Positions 32,419-45,350 of a DNA stretch of 64,000 nt are shown here, piece after piece. How positions within the stretch are numbered: the stretch's first letter is position 1; each line of letters starts with the position of its first letter. The notes beneath the pieces are model-generated. The model saw only the letters and a list, made by a program, of their open reading frames with translations, was not told where the DNA came from and did not search any database. A program made the translations under genes and the position numbers. Source of the DNA: Stramonita haemastoma (Eukaryota; Mollusca; Gastropoda; Neogastropoda; Muricidae); assembly GCA_030674155.1 (NCBI GenBank), contig CM060318.1:73600271-73664270 (forward strand), written 5' to 3'.

Positions 32419-34289
32419 AATTATTTCTTTGTCCACACTCAAAAAAGGTAAAGTGTGTATGTCAGGTGAGACTGGGGGACAAAATGACTTTTTGGAGGGA
32501 GAGAAAGAATGCAATTAATTGAAGAGATAAAAGAGAAGAGGATTGGCTGTGTTCTGCAAAGAATCAGGGGACAGGTTGTTAAGTGAGATAGAGCTAGTCA
32601 TTGTCTTCCTGTTTGCCACAGGTCATCTCATGTACCATACGCATGTACAGACAGATAACCAATCAAAACCAGATTATTTTCCTATTCTGTACATAGACCT
32701 GGGAACATAACAAAACGTGTGTACATTTTTGTACATATGTTGATGATGTGCACAGTGACTTTAGACTGTTGACATACACAGTCATTGGACCAAGAGCTGT
32801 GAATTGTGACAGAAATCTGTCTCTTTACCCATGTGTTAGTGTGACCCGATGTGGACAACTTCTGACTTACCATTACCTGTGTATATATATATATGTATCT
32901 CCTCTTTGTCGTCATCTTTCACAATGTTTGTCGGATTCATTTGATGGCCCTATTGTTGTTGTTTCTTTCATTACTGGTGACCCTGATTCAAAGGACTGGC
33001 AGGGCTGTTCGTACAAGCCAGGAAAGTTGCCATGTGAGGCAAATGCTCCCCTGACCATGTGGTAAGAAGCAGCACTCCTTGTTTCTAAGACTGCTGGCTG
33101 TAACTGGACTGCATGTTAGGGGATGGCTATTGCCAGTCTGTGATTAGCTTTTTTGAGTATTTGATTGTTTGGGTTGCAATATGAGGCGGGGCAATGGTGT
33201 CTGACAGTTGAAAGGAAGATGTAGGCATTTTGCAGGTCAGGTTGCCTTCAGGTATTGTTGTGGAATGAAGTCTTTGTAACTGTCAAACTGGCTATTGAAT
33301 GGGATGAGCGAGATCAGGCAGAGGAATGTTTGTATGTCCCCATGCTGAGCTTCTGACTCGACCCTTGTGATTATTGGACCCCAGTATCTTTCTTCCATCT
33401 GAAGTCATGTTGAATCACTATCCATGTGTACATATGTGTGGGTATTGATGATTTATATGTTGGGGGATTTTCCATGGTTTATAAATAACTATACTGTGTA
33501 ACAGCTGTTTTGCCAACGTCATAAGTGTAAGGGCAAGTCCGGAGAGAGTGGGTTTGATTTCTAGGAAAAATGTGACAAGAGATGGCATGAAAATTTTGAA
33601 AATGAACAGTTGAAATGTATTTTTTGCAGACTGATTTTTTGTCTTAATTTTTGCTTCTGATAATGACTGCACTTTTTTTTTCTCCAGATTTTTTAACATC
33701 AGTTACTTTCTGAGTTTTGACTGCAAGAATTTTGAAATGTGTATTATTGCCTCCCTGTTCATAGGCAATTCAAAAGTGATAGTATCAGTTATCGAATATT
33801 GTGTATGTGATAGAATTAGTTATGGATCAGTCCATGTGATAGATCACAGACTATGTCATGAAAGTACACCATGTCTATTTGTTATTATACCATGGTGGTA
33901 TGATTGTTATGTTCATGCGTATTGTCCATACCCACCCCCCTGACGGAACGGGACAGGTGTGACAACCTTTTTTCTTCTTTTTTTTAAAATATCATGTTCC
34001 ACGAGCGTCAGGTAACAAAGTGAGTTGTGGATTTGTGGCAGTGTGTACAGAGAGAAGTGTGACTTGCATGACATGCTGAATGCTCATCCTTTTGCTGCCA
34101 GTTCATTAGATTTGCATGTGACTGTATATGTAACCTTGCTTTGTTTTGTGGTTGAAATATAATATTGTCTAACAAGTTCGTTTTTGGTTGTCTGTGAAAA
34201 GAAAACCTGAAAAACTTGGATGAGTTTTCTGTTTTTCTTTTATTCTGTCTCTCATTCTCTCTTCTTCTGAATATCAAAATCAATAGAAA

Positions 34290-34890
34290 AGCTCTGGAAT
34301 GCATTCAGAATTTCAAATATTTAGGCTCTGTAAAAGGGAATAGTGGCTCCTGACTACAAGACGTCAAGGCAATAATTGGTATGGCCAACAAAACATGATT
34401 CACTTAACTACATTTGGAAAGACAAGAGGCATACCTGAAGATCTCAGAATTAGAATTGCCAAACCACTAATCTGGCCTACATCGCTTTATGGGTCAGAAA
34501 CCTGGACACTATGAAATTGGAAAGAGAGAACACAAACACCATCAAAATGCGGTTCTATTGGCAACTTCTTCAGTCAAAAGGTCAGACAGAAGAAAAAGTA
34601 AAAGCATTTTTGATGAACTCTAAGTGCAAAGACAAATGTTAGCTGAAATTTGTAAGTGCAGACTGAGATATATTGGCCATGCAAACAGAAACACAAAAAC
34701 AAATCTGATGTCAACAGTTCTCCAAGGCAAGGTTGAGGGCAGAAGGAAAAGAGGCAGACCACCAACATCCTGCATTGCCAATATCACTGAGGTCAGTGGT
34801 ATGGAGAGCTACAGATATACAGAACTCAGCAGAGACAGAGAAAGATGGTAAACCCTGGTGATACTGTGTGGAGCTCGTAAGTCAACAGTG
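34290..34890 (+). pseudogene. Decayed LINE: C-terminal end of a non-LTR reverse transcriptase ORF
   Basis: Conceptual pieces in changing frames give FKYLGSV, RIRIAKPLIWPTSLYGSETW followed by TL, and then LAEICKCRLRYIGHANRN, VLQGKVEGRRKRGRPP and SRDRERW. The series YLGS / LYGSETWTL / RGRP / DRERW is the usual C-terminal signature of non-LTR retrotransposon ORF2 proteins. Several stops and frameshifts show that it is dead. It lies between the two genes. The clade is not assigned. Confidence 0.8.
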
Positions 34891-34957
34891 GTGATAGTGA
34901 CAGTTGGGTTTTTTCTTCCCCTTTCTGCAAGAAAACTATGTGAACAAAAAAAATCAG

Positions 34958-35115
34958 TTGCCATGGTGCAGTGGTTAAAGCCAAAGACATTTATCTTGGT
35001 AGTTGTGGGTTTGATCCCAGTTACAAGCATATGTTTGTCAAATGTATCTGGCTTCATCTATGTGGAAGAGTAGTCCATTTTGTGCTGGTAAGAACAGATG
35101 ACAACATTTTAAAAA
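34958..35115 (+). mobile_element. SINE with tRNA-like head and shortened A-type core
   Basis: Head CATGGTGCAGTGGTTAAAGC and B-box-like GGTTTGATCCC, then directly the end of the A core (GGAAGAGTAGTCCATTTTGT, GAACAGATGAC). The middle is missing. It sits just after the LINE relic. Confidence 0.6.
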
Positions 35116-35229
35116 TGTGTTTTTCATTTTAATGTTTATCCACTAAAAACTTTAAAAGTGATATTAGAAGGTAAAAGAGGATGAAAGAAAATGCTTTAAA
35201 AAATGCATGCACGCAGGTGTCAGGTTTAC

Positions 35230-35327
35230 ACATCACTCCCAAAGTTGGAAATTGGCTACTTAATGGTGTGCATATGCAAACTCACCATTGGTGGACCTTG
35301 AAAGTTCTAGCCAAGGAATTGAAAAAA
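35230..35327 (+). mobile_element. SINE 3' domain (C-type) fragment
   Basis: CCAAAGTTGGAAATTGGCTA, GCATATGCAAACTCACCATT and AAGTTCTAGCCAAGGAA match the other copies. It follows the SINE at 34958. Confidence 0.55.
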
Positions 35328-35578
35328 AAAATGCAATAGGCCCTGTTGAAAAACTTGTCAAAGAATGTCATAGCGGCATGGAGAGATAAGGGAAATACTC
35401 TTTACACTGTCACATCTCCTTGGGGAAAACTGTCAACTAAAATCTGAAACTCTTAGTTTTTTCTTTTTTTTTCAGCATGTATTTTTTGCAAAGAGGTAGG
35501 CCTGTAGCTGACTGCTCTTTGTGGTGAATAGTGTGCTATTTCACACCTGTAATGTGTTCCTCTTCCAGCAATGTCTAG

Positions 35579-35591
35579 GACTCTCTCTCTC

Positions 35592-35630
<39 letters not shown>

Positions 35631-35653
35631 TTTTTATTTTTTTTTTTTTTTTT
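35579..35653. repeat. (CT)n-(TA)n-(T)n compound tract
   Basis: Read directly. Confidence 0.95.
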
Positions 35654-36039
35654 AATATTCTCACCAATGTAGACACAGAATTATTTATACTGGAGCATCC
35701 CCGGTCACACTTACCTTTCCTTTTCCTACAGATGAATGCATCAGTGAAGTTTTGAAAATGCTGGGGGGGGGGGTTCAAAAAGAAAAACAACAGAGTAGCA
35801 CCAGGTGAGTACATTCTGTAACCTGACTTTTATTTATATGTGGAACTTGCCAGGCAATAAATTGCCAAGATCTTCAAATGACAGGTTTACAGTAAACATC
35901 AGCTTGATTATATACAACATATTTGGCCTGTTCTGAGGTTGTCTTTAATAACTTAAGAACCTCTTTTTTATGCTTTTGGAGTGACATGTGATGGAAGGGG
36001 GGGGGGGTTATAACACTATCCCCCCCCCCCCCTTTTTTT

Positions 36040-36730
36040 TTTTTTGTTCTTCAGCTAGACCTGTGAAGTTCACTAGTTGTGAGGTTTTGCGTATGTGACC
36101 GTTTCCATCCACCATAAAGGTAGTCGCATTCAGACATTGAGGATGCATCCTGGCATGTTCATGTTTCTGTAACCTTCGACGCTGACATGAATTACCAGAT
36201 TTTCAAAGTACATATTTGATCTTTTGCAATCACACACACACACACACACAAAGAGAAAAAAGCACAGGAAGGTCTGCCCTTGAAGTTGACCTGTGAGACT
36301 GTAAAAATCCCCACCCTTAATTCACCAGATGCCACCAAGATTTGAACACACAACTTAATGGACCCATGGTTAGTTAAGTTAAAGTCTATCCGAGCCTAAT
36401 GCTCATCAGGCTGGTGCTTATCCGGTTTCTGGGGCATTAAGCGACTGAGAGTCATAGACTCCCCCTGGATAGGACGCCAGTCTATCGCAGGGTTAACCCC
36501 CAACACAAGGTTGGTACCCCTTTTACACCTGGGTGGGGTGAGAAAATAGCCGTAAAGTGCCTTTTCCAAGGGCACGCCATAGCCGAAAGCTGGGATCGAA
36601 CCCGCAACCTTTAGATTACGAGTCCAATGCCTAACCACTAGACTACAGCAGCGGTGATGGACCCATGGAATTGAAGTCAAATGGTCTTAACCACTTGGCT
36701 ATAGTGTCCATCACTATTTCTGATAAATCC
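36040..36730 (-). mobile_element. SINE family C, interrupted by a family B insertion and a (CA)n tract
   Basis: Minus-strand head from about 36715 (AAGTGGTTAAGACC), interrupted at 36657-36369, then continuing TTGAACACACAAC-equivalent sequence, a (CA)n at 36233-36249, GGTAATTCATGTCAGCG and the 3' domain down to 36040. The paralogue at 48855-49145 supplies the uninterrupted order. Confidence 0.8.
36370..36656 (-). mobile_element. SINE family B, full-length, inserted inside another SINE
   Basis: On the minus strand it starts with a tRNA-like head (A-box TAGTGGTTAG, 36640-36631; B-box GGTTCGATCCC, 36602-36592), then the same body as 17707-17932. It is bounded by the 12-bp direct repeat ATGGACCCATGG at 36358-36369 and 36657-36668, the expected target-site duplication. 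Confidence 0.9.
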
Positions 36731-36904
36731 CAGTTTGAATAACTTCCTTGATCTAGACTATATATTTATTTTTTCCACCATTATGTTAGCGGATGTCCAA
36801 ACTAAGGATATTGTGTTGGTGAACATGAACATTAAATAGCACATTTTCGAATATATGAGAAGAGAATTTTGACAGCAGTGGCCTATTCAAGATCATTCTT
36901 TTGT

Positions 36905-37070
36905 CAAGTCAATGGCAGCTTAATTGCAGTTGTGTATGTAACTGAAACATAGTACAGTCAACTGCAGCTGTGTGGAGTTGTATATATAACTGTAAAACAT
37001 TATACAGTCAACTGCAGCTTGTGTGCAGTTGTATTTATAACTGTGAAACACTGTACAGTCAAACTTGAAT
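36905..37070. repeat. ~58-bp tandem repeat, ~2.7 copies
   Basis: Units contain TACAGTCAACTGCAGCTGTG-like sequence then GTTGTATATATAACTG-like sequence. Confidence 0.85.
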
Positions 37071-40000
37071 ATGGAAACGTGTTATTTTTGTGATGTTAAA
37101 AAAAAGTTCTGAAAGGACATCTGCGATGATCTTGAATAAGCTGTTAGCTTCATTTTGGGTCAAAACAAACAAAGAGCAGGTTTCGTAAGAAGGAAGATTT
37201 ATTCATCTGTTCAATATGCGTAAGAAAAAAATGTACACCTGTTCCTGTGGATATTGAAATTGATGTCAGCAATATTTGTTCATCAAACTTGACCCCATTT
37301 GTACAGAAAACATATCACTGGCAAAATGACTAAAATTGCTGTACACTGACAAGGATATCACAATGCACAGATGATTATCCATTCCACACTGCTACTGGAC
37401 ATCACATTAAATGTGATGTAAACCTGGACATGCATAAAATATCAATCCCATCTATTGTCTGTTGCCAAAAATGAAGTCCAATGCACATCCAGGCATGAAT
37501 GCATATCCCCCAATGTGATGACAATGTTACCTAAAACACATGTATGTACCAATGCATAATTATATACCCCATCACACAATGTTACCGAATAATAGCATAC
37601 CTGGTGACAATGTTAAAATAACTGTCCATTGCACACTTACCACACATGCATTTATCAGTCCCACAAAATGTCCAGCACACACACACACACACACACAGAT
37701 TAAGAGCATCAATCCCACTTGATGATAAAACATGCTGACAGATAGTCCCGATGTAAAGAAACATCCTGACAACAATGATTTAATGCACAGAACTACAGCT
37801 GAACTTTTCTTTTCCCTCCATGGGGACTTGTTCAGCTGGGACACTGCATGGAGTTGCTCTTCTCAGGGAGGCAGTCAGTGTGTCATGGGTAAGCTGAACC
37901 TGGTGGAGCCCATCCCTCTCCAGGTAGCAGGGAGCATGCTGGACACGTTACGTCATCCATCCTACCAGCCATAGCTGGCCTACTCTTCTACAAAAGCTGG
38001 GTGGGCTTTAACATATGTGTGTGATCTGATGTTTTGCGTGTGTTCACATGGCTTATTTTCAACTGTGTGTAACTGGTTTTTGTACCTGACTTGACTACTA
38101 GTCTTGACCAAAGATGTTTTGTGGGAGAGGAATGGGCATGAGCATAAACTCCAAGGAAAAATCCCCTCAAAGGACCCCTAAACAGACTTGGACACCTGCA
38201 ACCTGACTGTTTTCATCAGATCACAAGCTCAACGCTTTAATCCCTGATAACCACAAGCCACTGACAATGAAATGTGATGACAACATAAATCCACTCCATA
38301 TATTCATCAACATAAATGTACAAACTGGTGGCAAAATACTCTGAAAATAGTACAATTCACACACATGTGTAAATACTTGTGAATCATATGAAGTCACATG
38401 CCTGATTCCTAGATTTTACAAATCACATTTGATGGCAAAATCTGATGGTGGGGAAAAAAAGGGCTACAAAAAACAAATTCTGCAATGTACTGGTTACAGC
38501 TATTGACATCAAAATGTGAGAGAAAAACAGTACCCTTTAGATATTCAATTAAGTTTTTCATGGATGAAAGTACACAAACAATAGTACATAATATGCCACC
38601 ACAATCACTTGGTCACTTGGGTGGAGAAAATTCACATCACTGTACTATACATATGATACTACACCATGTTACCTGAGCAGTAAGCATGCAAAGGTTTCTT
38701 TTAGAACAAAATAAAACTTGAACCAGAAAAGGCTTACTCTATGATAACATATCCAAGATCAGAGCAGAAAGTCACAAAATCATCTTGGCAATTTGTTCTC
38801 TGACAAAAGAAAATATTTAGCCCAACACCACAGCATTTTGACAGAGAGAGAGAGAGAGCAGAGTACGTATCTGAATACTGACTACATTAACTAAAATCTT
38901 GTCACTTGTCATGCCTTGTCCTGACTGGTTTCCTGTTTAGGTCCATTTAAATTTGGATCAGGATCCAGACGAAGGAAAACCACCTATCAGAATAAAAAAT
39001 TATGAGACATGTCATGTATCTGTGATAAAGCTGACAATCACTGGATTTGCATTATAAAGTTTAATCAGAGTACATAAACTCTCATACATGCTAAAAAATA
39101 TATCAAACCACAACAGCTGCACACATACACAGAATATCTTTATCAGTGATGACATGTGTTCACACTCATTATCAATATTGGATGTGTTGTAAGCATAAAA
39201 ATTTTGTTAACATTATCTGTTTGTTCTGATCAATGATATATTATTGTCAAAGAAAACAAGTTGCTTCCAAAATAGTTGAGACATCATCCATTTGTACATT
39301 CATAAATCTTCATTTTGTCTCCCAAAGCACAAGTTTTCTATATGATATTACTAAATGACCCAATAATATTTAACAACATATGCCTAATTTTTCACACTGT
39401 CATTTTTATCACAATTTAGGGATGACATGATAAAAAACAAACTGTCAAGACAAACCAGGCAGGCATCACAGTATTCATACTTTATTTGCCGAGTGAGTTT
39501 CTGTTTTCAAACTTCCTTATTTTCAGCAACATGTTTTTGCAACCCCCAAACAATACCATGAGTATTAAAGAGTTTCATTTGACGTATGTTAAACATGAAG
39601 AGAGGTTAGACAGTGACAGGTCTGCATGTACGATAACTTGGAAGACAATAAACCCAGCCCTACTCCTCTCTAAGATTATAAAACCCCATTAAGAAAATTC
39701 CAACATAACACCCTCATTTACCTCAGGTGACAAAACTTAACTTTTAATCTACTACAGGATTACTATAACATCCCACTTTTAATCTACAACCTGTTACCAA
39801 GATTCCGACTTGCGACCTGTGATGTGATGCTCCTCACTGACTTCACCTGTCTATCCCACGGCTGTGGTTGGTGAGTGAAGAGATTGAAACAATCACAAGA
39901 TGCTATGTTGGAATAGTGGGGACAAAACCATAATATGTTAGGAACACTTCCATACCACGGCATACAATTCAATACCAGAAGACTGATGTAGTTATGCTCA

Positions 40001-40369
40001 TTAAATACGCAAATACAACAAAGGAAAACCAATAAGACTAAGCAGAAACACAGACATAAACACATACAATGTCATATAAACCACAAAGGATATGCAAAAC
40101 ATTTGAACAGAAACGGCAAACCTGACAAAAGAAAGAGGTAAAAAATACATGAACAAACCACATACACACAAAATATATGTGTATAAACAAGTATACATCA
40201 TATGCATAGCAGGTAAAAGATACAAAAGTAAAGCATACAGGATACACAGACACACACCTAAACAAAAACAAGTACTGTGTCATTACTGCTTAGCGGATAT
40301 GGTAGTATGTAAGCTGAACACAGTCATATTTTTATTATTATTTTAATGTGTATAAATCTTTAGGGTCAG

Positions 40370-40495
40370 GGAAGGTAAAGCAGTGAGAAGGAGATGGGCG
40401 CTGCCCTCAGTATGCTGGCCCCTAGAGAAGCTGAGGTCTCTGATGCCTCACTCCTCTATGACCACATAGGTTATGGGACATCCTTTACCTATATA
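40370..40495 (+). mobile_element. SINE family D, 3' part
   Basis: GGTCAGGGAAGGTAAAGCAG, GGCGCTGCCCTCAGTATGCT and GACCACATAGGTTATGGGAC match the minus-strand reading of 60760-61062. The head is missing. Confidence 0.75.
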
Positions 40496-42037
40496 AACAT
40501 ATTCAGTACCATAGTCGAGCAATGTAAGGAGTTTAATATGTCAGAGAGGAGACAAAATTCTAAATAAAAAAGAAAAACAGAAAGTTCCAGTTTTCCTGCC
40601 AAGAATAAAACAGACCTTTTCCCGATTTACTTTCAAGGTAAAAAGGTATAGCGTATGACTACACTAACTCTTTCTGACAGATAACTATGCCTACAATCAC
40701 CACTAAGAGATGGGATTGACTCACAGCACAATAACCAGAACCATACACGATTCCATCCTCCATTCTCATGTTTGTTCATAGCTCTCATTTGCTGCTTTCC
40801 CACACGCTCATGCGCATTCTCATTACCTGTTCACTGTCCATGTACAAGCTATCAAAACAAGCCTTGGGTAGTGAATCAGCTATGTACAGAATAACTGTTA
40901 CTGTACTTTTCATCAAACTACATACAAACTTATCAAAAACACTACAATTTTGTTCACCTATTTTCTGATTGTGAAGGTTCTTTACACTTTGATTATGATT
41001 CCAACAGTGGCCCATGACGATATCACAACTGCACACAATCTAAAAATAACTTCTTTTTTTGTGTAAACCCTGTTACTCACCCAAAAGAGAATACACAAAC
41101 AACCACAAATGTGAAAAGAAAATAAGGCACATGTCCTGTACATTATGCTTATAAACTTGGTCTGGGTTTAAGTCGTCACATTTCTACTTACCTAAATATC
41201 ATCATACTAAAATGTCATCACAAGCACAAACTTTTTTTTGAAATGAACATATGTTGTCTAAAAAACACTAACAGGCAATGTAGCTTTGACAACGTACTAA
41301 GAAATACTGGCATATAAATGTCAATAATACAATCAATAGAAAAATTAAAAAGAAAATGTTTAAGACTATGATAAAAGCTAAAAAATTAGAAAGAAAAATA
41401 CCATGAATTTAACCCCCCCCCCCCCCCAAAAAAAAGCAACTGAAATAGCAACAAACAAATTTAAAAGCAACTTTAAAGAGAAACAGTTTGATGTCACTCA
41501 AATAGCAAAAACAACTTTTTTTAAAATTGAAAAATCTCTATTGGGCAACTGAAAAAATAAGAACAAAAGAAAAAAAAATTCTGAAAAAAATTCTCACAAG
41601 CTAGGCACACAGTATCTTCAGTTAGAGATGTATTGATATTTTTTTACCAGTTAAAAAAATTAAACGTATATTCAATATCAAAAAGCTCACTGTAACTTAG
41701 AAACTTTCCAGGCAAACGACTCTATAGTAAATCCACACACATACTGAGCATCCCATATCAGAAGTGACATTAATAATTCATTCTAGAAAACACCACATTC
41801 CACAGCAAGCATTTCTTCTTTGGGAAGACCAACAAATGGCCAAACAAAGATTAATTTTTGGTAGCTGAATTCAGCTTAAGTGCCGACTATTCTGCTGAAG
41901 TATTGCACTTTTCCTCTACATGGCATTTTCCAAGTGTGGTTTTTGTTTTTTACCTCTCCCTGAATACCCTATTCATGGGAAGACAACATCAGAGAGTGGA
42001 CAGGCCTTGGGTGGATCAATCTACAATGGAGGGCGGA

Positions 42038-42104
42038 GGACCGTGGGGAGTGGAGGAAGCTGGTTGCAAAATCTTCAGTTGTGCCCCCACGGTCCACAGG
42101 ACTG
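42038..42104. repeat. 58-bp inverted-ended element, copy 2
   Basis: GGACCGTGGGG (42038-42048) and CCCCACGGTCC (42085-42095) are perfect 11-bp inverted repeats, with the same total length and loop as copy 1, then ACAGGACTG. No obvious target-site duplication is visible. Confidence 0.6.
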
Positions 42105-42505
42105 CGGGACAGGTGAAGAAGGTGAAGAAGATGAAGAATACCCTATCGTTAAAACTTATATGTGGTTTTCAGACACTATCTTGATATGAAACCATACCAA
42201 GGCTTCTGTCAGTGTCCCTGAAACAGAAATCTGCAGGGGTCCATCAGTGTCAGGTCACCGTAATGCCACCATGAAGAGTAGACCCTGCACTCTGTTGCTT
42301 TCACAAATTCACAGTGTTTTAAGTGTAGTTCAAGATGGCACACAGTATATCTCCAGCTGATACAGTTTTCAGCTACAGATATAAGAAAAAAATTTTAAAA
42401 ACCTATCTTACAGAACTAGACTATCCAGTCTGAAAAAAGATCATTACAAAAAATGGTGAAATTTGTGCAATACTCTTTAAAGCAATGTCATATCTGTGGA
42501 AAAGG

Positions 42506-42900
42506 TAACATCTGATTGTGACTGATGTCAGCTTTTCCATCATGTTCATGTTCCTTTAAGTAACAACTGATTGTGACAGTAAGTGTGATGTCAGCTTTTC
42601 CATCATGTCCATGTAAAGTAAAAGTAACAACTGATTGTGACAGTGACTGTGATGTCACTTCACCATGTTCATTCTTATAACACAATTGACGTGATGTGTT
42701 TCCATCGTTCACGTTTCTTTAAGTAACAACTAATTGTGACTCAAACTGTGATGTCAGCTTTTCCATCATGTTCATGTTTCTTTAGTAACAGCTGATTGTG
42801 ACTGTGATGTCAGCTTTTCCATCATGTTCATGTAACTTAAAGTAACAACTGATTGTGACTGTGATGTCAGCTTTTCCATCATGTTCATGTAACTTTAAAG
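42506..42900. repeat. ~55-68-bp tandem repeat, 6-7 copies
   Basis: Each unit has AACTGATTGTGAC, GTGATGTCAGCTTTTCCATC and ATGTTCATG then TTTAAGTAAC-like sequence. Units differ by small deletions. Confidence 0.9.
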
Positions 42901-44214
42901 CTTTTCATAGTTCAATACAAGAATGAAAATACTCCAGCCTGTCTTTAAAACTGTTTCACAAACTGTTGATGTGTGAAAACCTGACTTTCCTGAGTGAAAA
43001 TGACATCTAGATTCATAACACATCTTACTTCTGTGTTTATCACAGAAACTTCTTTCACTATAAGTATAATGCAACGGGTCAAAAGAACAGAATCTTCCTG
43101 TCTCTGCTGACAAAAAATAGTTAAATGGCTGTTCTGTGCATAGTCAAATGTAAATTTATAATTCTAAAAATGTTACATAAACAGTTGATCGTCAGTAAAT
43201 TATTCTAGAGTTTAAATACCACCCCAAAAAGACTAATGTTGAACAATTCATACACACTACTGTTTCCCATCGAGCTTTAAACCAAGCACCTAAGCTACAG
43301 TCTTCAATCACAACAGCAGTTCTACCTTAACTTCTCTCTCAAATCTTTATTCACCCTTTCTACTGAGTCTGACTTTCCAGCTATGCCATCTTCACTCATG
43401 TTCCAACCTTACAGACTTTCCTTGTTCGTGTTTGACAACATCCATCAGCTGCTTGTTTCAGAGATGCAGCCACACCATTCTCTCTTAAGTCTTTTTCCAT
43501 CCCCTGCCACCAACCCAGGCATCTTCAGTGCCTCTCTCAATGTCTCATGTCCTCCCCTTATTTTCAAGCACACTGGCATTTTTGTGTGTGTTCGATTTCA
43601 AACAACACCAACAAGCTATTTGTTTCAGAAATGTAGTCATACCAACACAACATGCTGACATACAGAAAACAGGAAAAGAACAATTTCAAAAATCAACTCC
43701 AACTGGCACAAAATACCACTGCTGTTTCATCAAGAAACTGCTGCTGCAAAAACAGCAAATTATTTTAAGAGACGAGAGAGACAGAGACAGAGACGAAGAC
43801 AGAAGACAAATTAGAGACAGAAATAGAGAGAAAAGAGACAGAGAGAAGAGAGAGGCCTTGCACTTTCAAGGAAAACAAAATGGCAGCACTCAGAACTGTT
43901 GGTTCAAAGCAAAACATCCTGAAAAAACGGACACACCAGGCCACCTGAACCATTCTACACACTGGCAACAGAACACGGTACTTTTTCCCATACAACTTAG
44001 GAGCACCAGAAGCTACACAAGTGCAGTGTCTTACCTCTTGCCAGGGAAAAAAAAAGTGAAAGAGTGATTAATTTTATCATAGAGTGCAGAGATATCTTTA
44101 CTCCCACACCTGCTGGCAGCCTGGAAGAGAAAGAGAAGATGACAAACGGGGAAAAAAAAGATTTCAGAAACACAACACACCACCACACATGTACACAGGT
44201 GCAAGATGCGTGCA

Positions 44215-44580
<366 letters not shown>

Positions 44581-44846
44581 CACCCCTCATGAACACACAG
44601 AACAGAAAGTTTTCGGGAACCATTTTTTTTCAAGCATCTAAGTTGTAAAGCAGTAAGCACAAGTTGGCACATTGAGAGCGTGGAGCTAGCTGTCCATCAC
44701 TACTTACTTATTCACCGAACCTCACCAACTCTCCACTCCACAATTTTGAACATGCAGCAGACAAGTCAAAAGAACGTGTCATCCTTTCCTTCTTTTTCCA
44801 AAAGCCCAACGGCCTGATCGGGACGACACTGTGCCTGACTTGCATA

Positions 44847-45350
44847 CAGAAACACACATGCTTTGTGTCATTCACTTTGTGTGCTCTTACACACACACAC
44901 ACTCACACAGAAACACACATGCTTTGTGTCATTCACTTTGTGTGCTCTTCACACACACACACACACTCACAACAGAAACACACATGCTTTGTGTCATTCA
45001 CTTGTGTGCTCTTTACACACACACACACTCACACAGAAACACACATGCTTTGTGTCATTCACTTTGTGTGCTCTTCACACACACCACACCTCACACAGAA
45101 ACACACATGCTTTGTGTTATTCAGTTTGTGTGCTCTTCACACACACACACTCACACAGAAACACACATGCTTTGTGTTATTCATTTGTGTGCTCTTCACA
45201 CACACACATCACTCACACAGAAACACACATGCTTTGTGTTATTCAGTTTGTGTGCTCTTCACACACACACACTCACACAGAAACACACATGCTTTGTGTT
45301 ATTCACTTTGTGTCTTCTTCACACACACACAGAAACACACACGCCTTTGA
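44847..45350. repeat. ~61-bp tandem repeat containing a CA tract, 8 copies
   Basis: Unit: ACAGAAACACACATGCTTTG, then TGT(C/T)ATTCA, then TTTGTGTGCTCTTCACAC followed by (CA)n. All three + strand frames stay open only because of the repeat. Confidence 0.95.

Larger units (their letters stand above)
26444..34289. other. Intergenic region downstream of TMEM184B
   Basis: (GT)n at 26723-26816 and 27721-27783, a degenerate tandem repeat at 27985-28370, a 35-bp tandem repeat at 32321-32418 and homopolymer C and G runs. Otherwise unique AT-rich sequence. No ORF here shows domain or splice support. The stretch at 29320-30200 is relatively GC-balanced but unrecognised. Confidence 0.7.

Noticed and set aside
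36592..36650. tRNA gene on the minus strand
   Set aside because: A and B boxes are present, but the sequence continues into a SINE body with a target-site duplication, so it is a SINE head. The same applies to 16780, 19850-19937, 48860, 54777 and 61062.
37732..37974. 80-codon + strand frame in a GC-richer patch
   Set aside because: No domain, no splice sites and no matching exon; chance frame, possibly 3' UTR.
43383..43658. Possible internal duplication (CATCAGCTGCTTGTTTCAGAG versus CAACAAGCTATTTGTTTCAGA)
   Set aside because: Only one short motif is clearly shared; too weak to call.
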